Shown in pieces: positions 14,070 to 21,103 of a DNA stretch of 22,468 nt. This DNA comes from an uncultured Collinsella sp. (GTDB taxonomy: Bacteria > Actinomycetota > Coriobacteriia > Coriobacteriales > Coriobacteriaceae), in NCBI GenBank assembly GCA_900762015.1, contig CAAFEX010000115.1:1-22468 (forward strand), given 5' to 3'. Both the position numbers and the translations under genes were made by a program. The notes under the pieces are model-generated. The model did no database searches. It had not been told where the DNA came from and saw nothing but the letters and a program-made list of their open reading frames with translations. Each line of letters opens with the position of its first letter. Positions within the stretch are counted from its first letter, which is position 1.

Positions 14070-15176
14070 ATGCTGCGTATCGCAACCATCGGCACGTCCA
14101 TGATCACCGACGACTTTATTCAGGTCGTCAATGCCAACGACCAGGCCGTATTCGTAGGCACGCTCTCGCGCAATGCCGAGCGCGGCGCCGCCTTTACTGC
14201 CGAGCACGGCGGCGAGCGAAACTTTACGTCACTCGATGAGCTTGCGGCAGCCGCCGGCGTCGATGCCGTCTACATCGGCAGCCCCAATGCGCTCCATTAC
14301 GAGCAGGCCCTTGCCTGCATCGCCGGTGGCAAGCACGTCATCGTCGAGAAACCCTTCTGCGCCACCGAAGCACAGGCGCTGGAAGTCTTCCGCGCTGCCG
14401 AGGCAGCAGGTGTCGTGGCCCTCGAGGCCATGCGTCCCCTCCACGATCCCGCCTTCCACGCCATCGAGGACGCCCTGGGCGAGATCGCCCCCATCCGCCG
14501 CGCCTCATTGCGCTTTGGCAAGTATTCCTCGCGCTACAACGAGATTCTCGCGGGACGCGCCACCAATATCTTCGACTGCAATATGGCATCGGGTTCCCTC
14601 ATGGACATTGGCGTCTATACCGTCGAGCCCATGGTCGAGATCTTCGGCATGCCCTCCGGCCTTACGAGCATGACCACTCTGCTCGATCCCACCACGCGAC
14701 AGCTCACGCACGGCCCCATCGATGGCTGCGGTTCCATCCTCGCCAGCTACGGCGGTGGCCGTATCTCCGTCGAGCTCGCGCACTCCAAAATTACGAATGA
14801 CCTACTGCCCTCGCAGATCGAAGGCGAGCGTGGCACTATCCAGATTGACCATCTGTCCACGCCCCGCAACGTCCGCATCGACTATCGCGGCGACGTCGTA
14901 CGCGGCTCGGCGACCGAGGCGCCGCGCGAACAGAGCGACAACGGCCGCGTGCTCGACCTGCCCAAATCGAGCAACACCATGGAATACGAACTCGCAGACT
15001 TTATCACCGCCATCGGCGGCATCGATAACGTCAAGGAAGAGATTTGGGAGACCCCGGCGGGACGTCACGAGCTTGGCCACTACCGCGATGTCACGCTCGT
15101 CTCACTGCGCATCATGGATGCCGTGCGCCAGCAGGCCGGCATAACCTTCCCGGCCGACGCAGGCAAGCAGGCATAG
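14070..15176 (+). CDS. Gfo/Idh/MocA-family oxidoreductase
   Basis: This 368-residue NAD(P)-dependent dehydrogenase has an N-terminal Rossmann domain (MLRIATIGTSMITDDF). The usual GxGxxG is altered to GTSMIT, as in the YdgJ/YrbE-type subgroup. VDAVYIGSPNALHYEQAL and the EKPFCATEAQA motif follow near residue 92. The C-terminal domain includes GSLMDIGVYTVEPMVEIFG. The substrate is unknown. It is only distantly similar to the other family member at 5792-6811. The ATG has AAGGGG 5 nt upstream. The acylphosphatase gene starts 2 nt after its stop, so the two are likely translationally coupled. Confidence 0.9.
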   Translation: MLRIATIGTSMITDDFIQVVNANDQAVFVGTLSRNAERGAAFTAEHGGERNFTSLDELAAAAGVDAVYIGSPNALHYEQALACIAGGKHVIVEKPFCATEAQALEVFRAAEAAGVVALEAMRPLHDPAFHAIEDALGEIAPIRRASLRFGKYSSRYNEILAGRATNIFDCNMASGSLMDIGVYTVEPMVEIFGMPSGLTSMTTLLDPTTRQLTHGPIDGCGSILASYGGGRISVELAHSKITNDLLPSQIEGERGTIQIDHLSTPRNVRIDYRGDVVRGSATEAPREQSDNGRVLDLPKSSNTMEYELADFITAIGGIDNVKEEIWETPAGRHELGHYRDVTLVSLRIMDAVRQQAGITFPADAGKQA

Positions 15177-15178
15177 CG

Positions 15179-15589
15179 ATGGGCTTCTTCGATACGTTCT
15201 TCTCCAGCGTCGCCGGCGGCGGCCGCGAACCCCAAAAGCCTTCTGGCGTCGAGCTCGAGCTGCGCCGTAGGCTCACCGTGCTCGCAAGTGACGAGGCCAC
15301 TCAAGACGCCCCGCAGCGCTATTTCCTGCGGTGGGAGGGGCAGGTCCAGGGCGTCGGTTTCCGCTTCACCAACACCAACCTCGCACAGGCGCGCTCCCTC
15401 ACCGGCTGGGTGCGCAATATGGAAGACGGCTCGGTTGAGATGGAGCTACAGGGCACGCCGGCAAACATCGTGTCTCAGCTCGAGGCGCTTCATGCCTCCT
15501 ACGAGCGCATGGGAACGCGTTTTCGCCTCGCAGACGCCCAGACCCGAGCCCCACTTGCCAATGAAGACGGTTTCATTCCTCGTTATTAG
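15179..15589 (+). CDS. Acylphosphatase with N-terminal extension
   Basis: This 136-residue protein carries an acylphosphatase domain in residues about 46-136, which hydrolyses carboxyl-phosphate bonds. The active-site Arg is in GQVQGVGFRFTN and the Asn in GWVRNMEDGSVEMELQG. The first 45 residues (MGFFDTFFSSVAGGG and a charged linker) are not part of the domain; typical acylphosphatases have about 90-100 residues. The ATG at 15179 starts 2 nt after the stop of the preceding oxidoreductase and has only a weak SD, which suggests coupled translation. An internal start nearer the domain cannot be excluded. The stop codon overlaps a palindrome before the PerR-type gene. Confidence 0.87.
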   Translation: MGFFDTFFSSVAGGGREPQKPSGVELELRRRLTVLASDEATQDAPQRYFLRWEGQVQGVGFRFTNTNLAQARSLTGWVRNMEDGSVEMELQGTPANIVSQLEALHASYERMGTRFRLADAQTRAPLANEDGFIPRY

Positions 15590-15614
15590 TATTGTGTGCT
15601 AAATACGGTATCAT
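15584..15614 (+). promoter_or_regulatory. Putative promoter and operator of the PerR-type gene
   Basis: TTAGTA (15586-15591) and TATCAT (15609-15614) are 17 bp apart and could be -35 and -10. An imperfect palindrome (TATTAG...CTAAATA, about 15584-15605) overlaps the -35 and spacer. Fur-family regulators often repress themselves at such sites. Confidence 0.4.
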
Positions 15615-15650
15615 TTACCTACGACCGTTGATAGAAAAGAGGCGAGGCGC

Positions 15651-16031
15651 ATGGCGGTGCAAAGAAGGAATACCAGGCAGCGAAAGCTGGTTCTTGACGC
15701 CGTGCGCCAAAGCTATAATCATCCCACCGCCGACGAAATCTACAACGTCGTGCGTGCGCAGGATGACAAAATCAGCCGCGGTACGGTCTACCGCAATCTC
15801 AATCTCTTGGCCGACGCCGGCGAGATCCTCTCCATCAAGACGCCGGGCGGCAGCCGCTTCGATCGCACCATCGAGCCGCACGCACATATCATCTGCACCT
15901 CGTGCAGCCGCGTCATCGACGTACCGCTCCCCTTCGATGCCCAGCTCGACGCCAAGGCGTCCGAGCAAATCGGCTGGCACGTCACGTCGCACTACACCAT
16001 CTTCGAGGGTCTCTGCCCCGACTGCCGGTAG
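15651..16031 (+). CDS. perR: Fur-family regulator of PerR type
   Basis: This 126-residue repressor has an N-terminal winged helix (TADEIYNVV, SRGTVYRNLNLL) and a C-terminal metal-binding dimerisation domain. Structural-zinc cysteines are seen at 82/85 (CTSC) and 122/125 (CPDC). The regulatory metal ligands His24, Asp71, His77, His79 and Asp90 keep the Bacillus PerR spacing (His37, Asp85, His91, His93, Asp104). Asp at the last position is the PerR rather than Fur pattern, so peroxide sensing through oxidised histidines is expected. The ATG has an AGAGGCGAGG SD. The TAG stop is the first three bases of a long palindromic repeat. No catalase or peroxidase gene is nearby, so the targets are elsewhere. 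Confidence 0.87.
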   Translation: MAVQRRNTRQRKLVLDAVRQSYNHPTADEIYNVVRAQDDKISRGTVYRNLNLLADAGEILSIKTPGGSRFDRTIEPHAHIICTSCSRVIDVPLPFDAQLDAKASEQIGWHVTSHYTIFEGLCPDCR

Positions 16032-16111
16032 ATGTTTGGGACATGCCTTAAAATCCACCTTTCCGCACTTTGCAGTAAAAAGTAGATTTCTAGGCATGTC
16101 CCAAATGTCTA
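16029..16111. repeat. 83-bp palindromic repeat between convergent genes
   Basis: The 20-bp arms (16029-16048 and 16092-16111) match at 18 of 20 positions and share TTTGGGACATGCCT. They extend inward imperfectly around an AT-rich centre. Each end forms a TAG stop codon, one for the PerR-type gene (plus strand) and one for the HAD gene (minus strand). It may also act as a bidirectional terminator, but it lacks a T tract. Confidence 0.85.
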
Positions 16112-16906
16112 CTCAGCAAGTAGACGACGCAGCTCTTCTTCGACCGTGCGCACGTAGCGGACACGGTCGTTGATACCGCGCATGCTGGGATTGCAGCTCT
16201 CCATTAGATAAGGATGGCCCACGACGTTGAGCATGTCGCGATCGTTCTCGTTGTCGCCAAACGCCATCATCTCATCGGGCGAAATCCCCAGGGCACGACC
16301 GTAATCGGCAAGCGCGGAGCCCTTGCCCGAACCGAAACCGATAAAGTCCGTCCATTCGGTTCCCGACGTCATCACGTCGACACGGTCGCTAAAGAGGCGC
16401 TCGAAATACTCCAGGGCCGCCGGCTGATCCACCTCGGGCGACTGGAAGGCAATCTTAATGACGTCCTCGTCGATGTCCTCGGGACGGTCGACTACCGCCA
16501 CATCGCAATGGACCTCGTAACGCAAATGGTCGACGAACGCATCGTTGCCGCTCATGGTGTAGAGGTGCCCCTCGCACGAAAGGGTCACGTCGGCATGGGG
16601 ATACGCAACCACGGCATTCGCGATATCCATAGCAAGGCTGCGCTCCATGGAACGCTTGACAACGGCACGTCCCCCGCTCATCACCAGGGCTCCGTTTTCG
16701 CATACATAGGCGAGCTCATCGGCCACTGGGGCAAACAGGTGGCGCAAGCTCGCATATTGACGGCCGCTCGCCGGCATAAACACGATACCGCGACGATGCA
16801 GCTCATCGATAAGCTCAAAGGCCTCGGAACGCGGCTCGCGCTCCCCCGGATGCAGCAACGTGCCGTCCAAATCGCATGCAATCAGCTTGATTCCCTCAAG
16901 ACCCAT
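16109..16906 (-). CDS. HAD-superfamily phosphatase (Cof-type, subfamily IIB)
   Basis: This 265-residue cytoplasmic phosphatase probably acts on sugar phosphates or similar small molecules. The nucleophile motif is CDLDGTLL (Asp12, with acid Asp14), motif II is MPASGRQY, and the C-terminal metal-binding motif is FGDNENDRDML. A Cof-type cap domain lies between (about residues 85-190). Specificity cannot be inferred. The ATG at 16906 begins the conserved core and has GGGGGAAAG about 7 nt upstream; an upstream ATG at 16930 has no SD. The TAG stop lies in the palindromic repeat shared with the convergent PerR-type gene. The gene follows the terminator of the slyD-ureE unit and so is probably transcribed separately. 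Confidence 0.92.
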   Translation of the reverse strand: MGLEGIKLIACDLDGTLLHPGEREPRSEAFELIDELHRRGIVFMPASGRQYASLRHLFAPVADELAYVCENGALVMSGGRAVVKRSMERSLAMDIANAVVAYPHADVTLSCEGHLYTMSGNDAFVDHLRYEVHCDVAVVDRPEDIDEDVIKIAFQSPEVDQPAALEYFERLFSDRVDVMTSGTEWTDFIGFGSGKGSALADYGRALGISPDEMMAFGDNENDRDMLNVVGHPYLMESCNPSMRGINDRVRYVRTVEEELRRLLAE

Positions 16907-16937
16907 ATGCTTTCCCCCAAAGCACCTCATCAACAGA

Positions 16938-16976
16938 AAGACGGACTTTGAATAGTTGCCTCTCAAAGTCCGTCTT
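16938..16976 (-). terminator. Terminator of the slyD-ureE unit
   Basis: A perfect 14-bp stem (16938-16951 with 16963-16976, AAGACGGACTTTGA / TCAAAGTCCGTCTT) has an 11-nt loop. It lies 14 bp after the ureE-like stop and is followed by TCTG on the minus strand. The T tract is short. Confidence 0.75.
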
Positions 16977-16989
16977 ACTCATACGCACG

Positions 16990-17568
16990 TTAACCGCGCG
17001 CCTTCTTTACGATCGTAAAGTCGGGAGCCATACTCACAACGACATCCGCCGCACTCGACGCAAAGCGCCGGCCCGCATCGAGTTCACGGGTAACCACCGA
17101 GAGCCGAACGCCCTCGACGCCCCGGAGCATGCGGCCCAAAACCGGCTGCAGCGGCGTATACATGCGCACGGTATGCTCGTCCGAATCGCCTCGAAACAGC
17201 GGCGCATGCATATTGCCGATCTCCCAGCATACATGCGCAAGCGCAATCGGGTCCATGCGGTCGACTTCAACCAGATAGACTTCGGCACTGCGTAGGCGCA
17301 CGACAACCGCCACGGGCACCGTGTCCGAGCGGTCGATGACAAGCACATCGCCGTCGGCAAGGCGATCGCCATCGGCAGCGCCCAGCCGAATATCGACCGT
17401 ACGCCCCAGCTCCGTCACGCCCACAAATGTGCGGGCATCGGCCTGGTCCCAATCGAGTAGTAGCTCATCGACCTCAAAGACACCGCCCAGCTCCCGGCGA
17501 AGCAAAAGCTCATAGGACGGGTCGTTGAGATTTCCGAGACACGCTGTCGAAACCAGATTCACAGGCAT
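16990..17568 (-). CDS. UreE-like nickel metallochaperone, no urease genes nearby
   Basis: This 192-residue protein resembles urease accessory protein UreE. The N-terminal domain (about 30-100) has the pattern DELLLDWDQADAR...TVDIRL...LADGDVLVID. The C-terminal metal-binding domain (about 105-165) has DPIALAHVCWEIGNMHAPLF, matching the family WHLGNRH motif with the key His at about 121, then VLGRMLRGVEG. A second family His (WHLGN) is replaced by Glu, and there is no His-rich tail. In urease producers UreE delivers nickel to UreABC; here the neighbours are a SlyD-type FKBP (3 bp upstream) and a HAD phosphatase. It may serve another nickel enzyme or have a different role. Its start has GAGG 8 nt upstream, inside the end of slyD. 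Confidence 0.72.
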   Translation of the reverse strand: MPVNLVSTACLGNLNDPSYELLLRRELGGVFEVDELLLDWDQADARTFVGVTELGRTVDIRLGAADGDRLADGDVLVIDRSDTVPVAVVVRLRSAEVYLVEVDRMDPIALAHVCWEIGNMHAPLFRGDSDEHTVRMYTPLQPVLGRMLRGVEGVRLSVVTRELDAGRRFASSAADVVVSMAPDFTIVKKARG

Positions 17569-17571
17569 AGC

Positions 17572-18000
17572 CTAGTCCTCGACCTCAACGAGCTCGATAT
17601 CAAAGTTGAGGTCCTTGCCGGCCAGCTCGTGGTTGGCGTCGAGCGTCACGGCCTCGGGCGTTACGTCGATGACCACGGCGGGGACGGGCATGCCGCTCGG
17701 CGTGGACAGGAAGAGCTTCATGCCTTTCTCGATCTGCTCGATGTTGGGAACCTGCTCGGCCGGGAAGGTCAAAACCATCTCGGGATTGTGCTCGCCGTAG
17801 GCATCGGCAGCCGGGATGTGCACGGTCTTCTTCTCGCCCACCTGCATGTCGACCACGGCGGCGTCGAAGCCCTTGATCATCTGGCCGGCGCCGCAGGTGA
17901 ACTCCAGCGGCTCGCCGCGATCGTAGGAACTATCGAACTGCGTGCCGTCGTCGAGCGTGCCGCGATAATGAGTCTTGACCTTCTTGCCCTGGTTGGACAT
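17572..18000 (-). CDS. FKBP-type peptidyl-prolyl isomerase, SlyD-like
   Basis: This 142-residue cytoplasmic foldase has the FKBP domain split by the chaperone insert-in-flap domain. The FKBP part has VKTHYRGTLDDGTQFDSS, GAGQMIKGFDAAVVDMQVGE and KKTVHIPAADAYGEHNPEMV. The insert (about 70-120) is followed by LDANHELAGKDLNFDIELVEV, the SlyD-family ending. The His/Cys-rich C-terminal tail that binds nickel in E. coli SlyD is absent. The ATG at 18000 has GGAGGT 4-5 nt upstream; the frame extends ten codons further without support. It is the first gene of a tight pair with the UreE-like gene. SlyD helps nickel insertion into hydrogenase in E. coli, which makes the pairing notable. Confidence 0.9.
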   Translation of the reverse strand: MSNQGKKVKTHYRGTLDDGTQFDSSYDRGEPLEFTCGAGQMIKGFDAAVVDMQVGEKKTVHIPAADAYGEHNPEMVLTFPAEQVPNIEQIEKGMKLFLSTPSGMPVPAVVIDVTPEAVTLDANHELAGKDLNFDIELVEVED

Positions 18001-18073
18001 GGTAACCTCCGTGATAAGGGCGGCGCACAACGCGGGCCGCCGTGAACATATGGCGCTAACTATACCCTAGTCA

Positions 18074-18079
18074 TACAAT
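18074..18079 (+). promoter_or_regulatory. Possible -10 element of the dipeptidase gene
   Basis: TACAAT lies 41 bp before the ATG at 18121. No convincing -35 was found. Confidence 0.35.
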
Positions 18080-18120
18080 TCAAAGACAGTTTGCAAAGAA
18101 ACGCTGCAACCGGAGGAACC

Positions 18121-19134
18121 ATGGCATATCCCGTATTTGACCTACACTGCGACACCGCCGACCGCATCGGCTGGGCCACGCTCGATCTCGACCTGCGCTT
18201 TACCGCCGGCACCGACGGTTATTTCCCCGGCGACGAAACGCATCCGCAAGATTTCGACCTCATCGAGGGCAACGCCTGCGCCATCTCGCTCGCAAAGATC
18301 GGCAACACGCCGTGGGCACAGTGCTTCGCCACGTTTGTCCCCGATGAGATTCCCACCGCCCACGCCGCGCGCTTCCAGGCGCAGATCATGGCGCACATGA
18401 GCGGCCAGGCAATGCTCAACCACGACCGCATGGTCAACGTGCGCAGCGCGGCAGACATTCGCCCTGCGCTCAAAGACGGCAAGGTCGCCTGCATCCACAC
18501 CATCGAAAACGCCACGTTCTTTGCCGAGGACCCCGCGCTGATCGAGGTGCTCAAGAGCCTGGGCGTACTCATGTCATCACTCAGCTGGAACGCGCAGGGA
18601 CCGCTCGCGAGCGGCCACGACACCCACGCCGGCCTCACCGCCGCCGGCATCGAGGCACTTACGCAGATGGAGCATGCCGGCATGGTACTCGACGTCTCCC
18701 ACCTCAACGACGAGTGCTTTGACGAGGTTGTCGCCCACGCCACGCGCCCCTTCGTCGCCAGCCACTCCAACTCCCGTGCGGTTTGCGGCGCCAAACGCAA
18801 CCTTACCGACGACCAGTTCCGCACCATTCGCGATATGGGTGGCATCGTCGGCCTCAACTACTGCAGCGAGTTCCTTTCCAACGACGCAACCGACAAGACC
18901 GCCGCAGACGTCACCTTCGACCAGCTGGCGGCACATATCGAGCACTGGCTCGACCTGGGCGGCGAGGACGTCATCGCGCTCGGCGGCGACTGGGACGGCG
19001 CCACGGTGCCCGCTTTCCTCTCCGATGCCAGCAAGATGCCCGAGTTCCAGAACATGCTTTCCAAACATTTTGGCAAGACCGTGATGCAAAAGCTCTGCAG
19101 CGACAACGCACTTGCCTTCTTTGAGCGTTATTAA
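18121..19134 (+). CDS. Membrane dipeptidase-type peptidase (M19 family)
   Basis: This 337-residue zinc dipeptidase has FDLHCDT at the N-terminus (His9 and Asp11, first metal ligands) and the bridging Glu in CIHTIENATF. It also has LSWNAQGPLASG, LDVSHLNDECF, VASHSNSRAVCGAKRNLTDDQ and ALGGDWDGATVP, the usual GSDFDG position. No signal peptide is present, so it should act in the cytoplasm on imported dipeptides, as in other gut anaerobes. The ATG has GGAGG 4-5 nt upstream. It is followed by a GC-rich hairpin and then the YgjP-type gene. The substrate may include D-amino-acid dipeptides, but that is not visible here. Confidence 0.93.
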   Translation: MAYPVFDLHCDTADRIGWATLDLDLRFTAGTDGYFPGDETHPQDFDLIEGNACAISLAKIGNTPWAQCFATFVPDEIPTAHAARFQAQIMAHMSGQAMLNHDRMVNVRSAADIRPALKDGKVACIHTIENATFFAEDPALIEVLKSLGVLMSSLSWNAQGPLASGHDTHAGLTAAGIEALTQMEHAGMVLDVSHLNDECFDEVVAHATRPFVASHSNSRAVCGAKRNLTDDQFRTIRDMGGIVGLNYCSEFLSNDATDKTAADVTFDQLAAHIEHWLDLGGEDVIALGGDWDGATVPAFLSDASKMPEFQNMLSKHFGKTVMQKLCSDNALAFFERY

Positions 19135-19150
19135 TTTCACATCCCTTGAG

Positions 19151-19186
19151 CGGGCCGGCATGCCGAACGGTCGACATGCCGGCCCG
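19151..19186 (+). terminator. GC-rich hairpin between dipeptidase and YgjP-type genes
   Basis: A perfect 12-bp stem (19151-19162 with 19175-19186, CGGGCCGGCATG / CATGCCGGCCCG) has a 12-nt loop. No T tract follows, so it may stabilise the dipeptidase mRNA or reduce read-through. Confidence 0.5.
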
Positions 19187-19208
19187 TCCCCAATCTGAAG
19201 GACCGCTT

Positions 19209-19985
19209 TTGACGCAGCAGTTTACGATTTCCGTATCCCGACCGGATGGGACGCCCATCCCCGTCGTCGTTACCAAAAAGCGCGTCAAGAACTTCAACCT
19301 ACGCGTCACATCGAGCGGCGAGGTCCACGCCAGCGCACCGCTCGGCGCCAGCCGCGAGCGCATCGAAGCGTTTGTAAAGCGCAACAGTGCCTGGATTGTC
19401 AACCGACTTGCCCAGCGCGAGCAACGTCAGTCGACTGCGCGAGAGCCGCTCAGTCCCTCGTCCATCATTGCGCTTTGGGGCAAGCCCATCACGGTACAGG
19501 ATGCGCTCGATCACAACTTTGCATCACCCGTACCGCGACCCAAGCAGGCCACCTTCGCAAGTTTTATGGGCGTCGATAGACCGAACGAGCGTCCGCAGAC
19601 CCGGTACCGCGCAAGCATCGACAGTCTATCGCCCGAAGAGCTCCAGGCGCGTATCGCCCAACTCTATACAACCGAGGTCACCGCGGCGCTACGCGACATC
19701 GCGCACGCATACGAAATCGCAATGGGTGTCGCCGTTTCTCGCGTTTCCGTACGCAGCATGAAAACGCGTTGGGGCTCATGCACTCCCAAATCCGGCGCCG
19801 TTCGCATCGCACGAGAACTTGCCGCCTACCCCGTCGAATGCCTCGACATGGTTGTCGCCCACGAGCTCGTCCACTTGCTCGAGCCAAGCCACAATCAGCG
19901 GTTTCACGCCTTGCTCGACACGTACTGCCCCAACAATAGAGCACTGTCACAGCGGCTCAAGCAGCCACCCATAGAGATGTATTAG
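19209..19985 (+). CDS. YgjP-type (DUF45/SprT-like) zinc metallopeptidase
   Basis: This 258-residue protein belongs to the YgjP/WLM-like metallopeptidase group. The N-terminal part has the repeated basic pattern KKRVKNFNLRVTSSGEVHAS. The C-terminal part has SMKTRWGSCTPKSGAVRIA, then the zinc motif HELVH at about residue 218, with a downstream His in PSHNQRFHALLD. The natural substrate is not established for the family. The TTG at 19209 was chosen because AAGGA lies 7 nt upstream. An ATG at 19176 and a TTG at 19146 fall in or before the intergenic hairpin and would add non-conserved sequence. It is convergent with folB, only 6 bp away. Confidence 0.87.
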   Translation: MTQQFTISVSRPDGTPIPVVVTKKRVKNFNLRVTSSGEVHASAPLGASRERIEAFVKRNSAWIVNRLAQREQRQSTAREPLSPSSIIALWGKPITVQDALDHNFASPVPRPKQATFASFMGVDRPNERPQTRYRASIDSLSPEELQARIAQLYTTEVTAALRDIAHAYEIAMGVAVSRVSVRSMKTRWGSCTPKSGAVRIARELAAYPVECLDMVVAHELVHLLEPSHNQRFHALLDTYCPNNRALSQRLKQPPIEMY

Positions 19986-19991
19986 AACCGG

Positions 19992-20477
19992 TTAGCGCAC
20001 GCGCTCGATCTCGACACCGCAGCTTGCCAGGGGAAGACCGACGGGCGCCCAAGGCTTATCGAGCTTAACGCGCACGCCAAGCAGCAGGGGGCAACGACGT
20101 AGCAGCATCTGGGCCACGCCCTCGGCTGCAGCCTCGATGAGCTTAAACGTATGCTCGCGCAGATAGCCATCGACATCGTGGCACACCGAGCCATAGTCAA
20201 TCGAGGCGTCCAAGTCATCGTGCTCTCCCGCTGCACGCAGGTCGGCATAGAGCACCAAGGACACGATGAATTTCTGGCCCAGCGCGTTCTCTTCGGGATA
20301 CACGCCGTGGTTGGCAAAGACCTCGAGACCGTCGATAGTAATGCGGTCGGCATGGCGAAGATCGTCATAGCTCACGTGGGGCACCGCCGTCGCAGTGGAT
20401 ATTTCGCCCCTTCCACGGCGGGCGAGCTCGGCACCCTCGGTCTTGGTTGCATTCTCGGGCAGCTTCTTGTTACTCAT
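19992..20477 (-). CDS. folB: Dihydroneopterin aldolase
   Basis: This 161-residue enzyme converts 7,8-dihydroneopterin to 6-hydroxymethyl-dihydropterin in folate synthesis. The FolB core spans about residues 42-161. It begins DRITIDGLEVFANHGVYPEE, which includes the pterin-site Glu. It continues GQKFIVSLVLYADLRAAGEHDDLDASIDYG and ends VRVKLDKPWAPVG with the catalytic Lys. The first 40 residues are not conserved and give a longer protein than the usual 120. The ATG at 20477 has AAGGAG 9 nt upstream, so the extension is probably real. It is the last gene of the minus-strand run folE, HD hydrolase, folB. Confidence 0.9.
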   Translation of the reverse strand: MSNKKLPENATKTEGAELARRGRGEISTATAVPHVSYDDLRHADRITIDGLEVFANHGVYPEENALGQKFIVSLVLYADLRAAGEHDDLDASIDYGSVCHDVDGYLREHTFKLIEAAAEGVAQMLLRRCPLLLGVRVKLDKPWAPVGLPLASCGVEIERVR

Positions 20478-20519
20478 CGCGATCGTCTCCTTCGTTTAGA
20501 ACCCCGACCGCGCAACTAA

Positions 20520-21101
20520 CTACACGCGAATCGACAGGTTCTTTTTATCATCGCTCCAGTTGCAAGCATTGCGCGCGGGGCATGCAAAGCAGGCGCGCGA
20601 CGCTTTGTCGGCCGCATAGAGCAGACGCTCAAGCGGTTGGCTGTTCACGCGCAGCTTTCGATGGCCCAGAATGGCCGTCTTAATGGCTGCGGCATCGGCC
20701 GGCTCAAACGCCACGTCATCGGGCATGCCGCCGAGAATTGCATCAGCGACGCGTTCGCTTGCAACATCATGGGATATACCCGATTCATACTGTTCATCTT
20801 TGCCGATATCGTGAAGAAGTGCCGTGGCGTAGATGACCTCGCGGTCAAATTCGAGCTGTTCCTCGAGATTCTTGATCCACATAATGCGAGCGACATCGAG
20901 CAGATGGTCAATACCGTGACGGCAGAAGATGCGCCCCGATTCCAACTGTGCAATGTTGCCCAGGTGCCGCCGAAACAGCCCGTTGGCACAAATGTAATCA
21001 ATGCGAGGCATGGCACCAAAGGGAGTCAGGCCCGAAGCCATAAAGCCGCGACGCGGCGTCCCCTCATCGGTTTTCGATGTAAAGTCGTTGACGACCCTCA
21101 T
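20520..21101 (-). CDS. HD-domain hydrolase between folE and folB
   Basis: This 193-residue metal-dependent phosphohydrolase has an HD domain: CRHGIDHLLDVARI (about residues 60-75), then LLHDIGKDEQYESGISHD with the HD doublet, then AILGHRKLR. A C-terminal cysteine cluster (CFACPARNACNW) resembles a metal site. It starts 2 nt after the folE stop with no clear SD, so translation is probably coupled. The operon position between folE and folB makes it a candidate for removing phosphate from dihydroneopterin triphosphate, a step with no universal enzyme. This function is inferred from context only. It could equally act on nucleotides or cyclic nucleotides. Confidence 0.88.
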   Translation of the reverse strand: MRVVNDFTSKTDEGTPRRGFMASGLTPFGAMPRIDYICANGLFRRHLGNIAQLESGRIFCRHGIDHLLDVARIMWIKNLEEQLEFDREVIYATALLHDIGKDEQYESGISHDVASERVADAILGGMPDDVAFEPADAAAIKTAILGHRKLRVNSQPLERLLYAADKASRACFACPARNACNWSDDKKNLSIRV

Positions 21102-21103
21102 GG

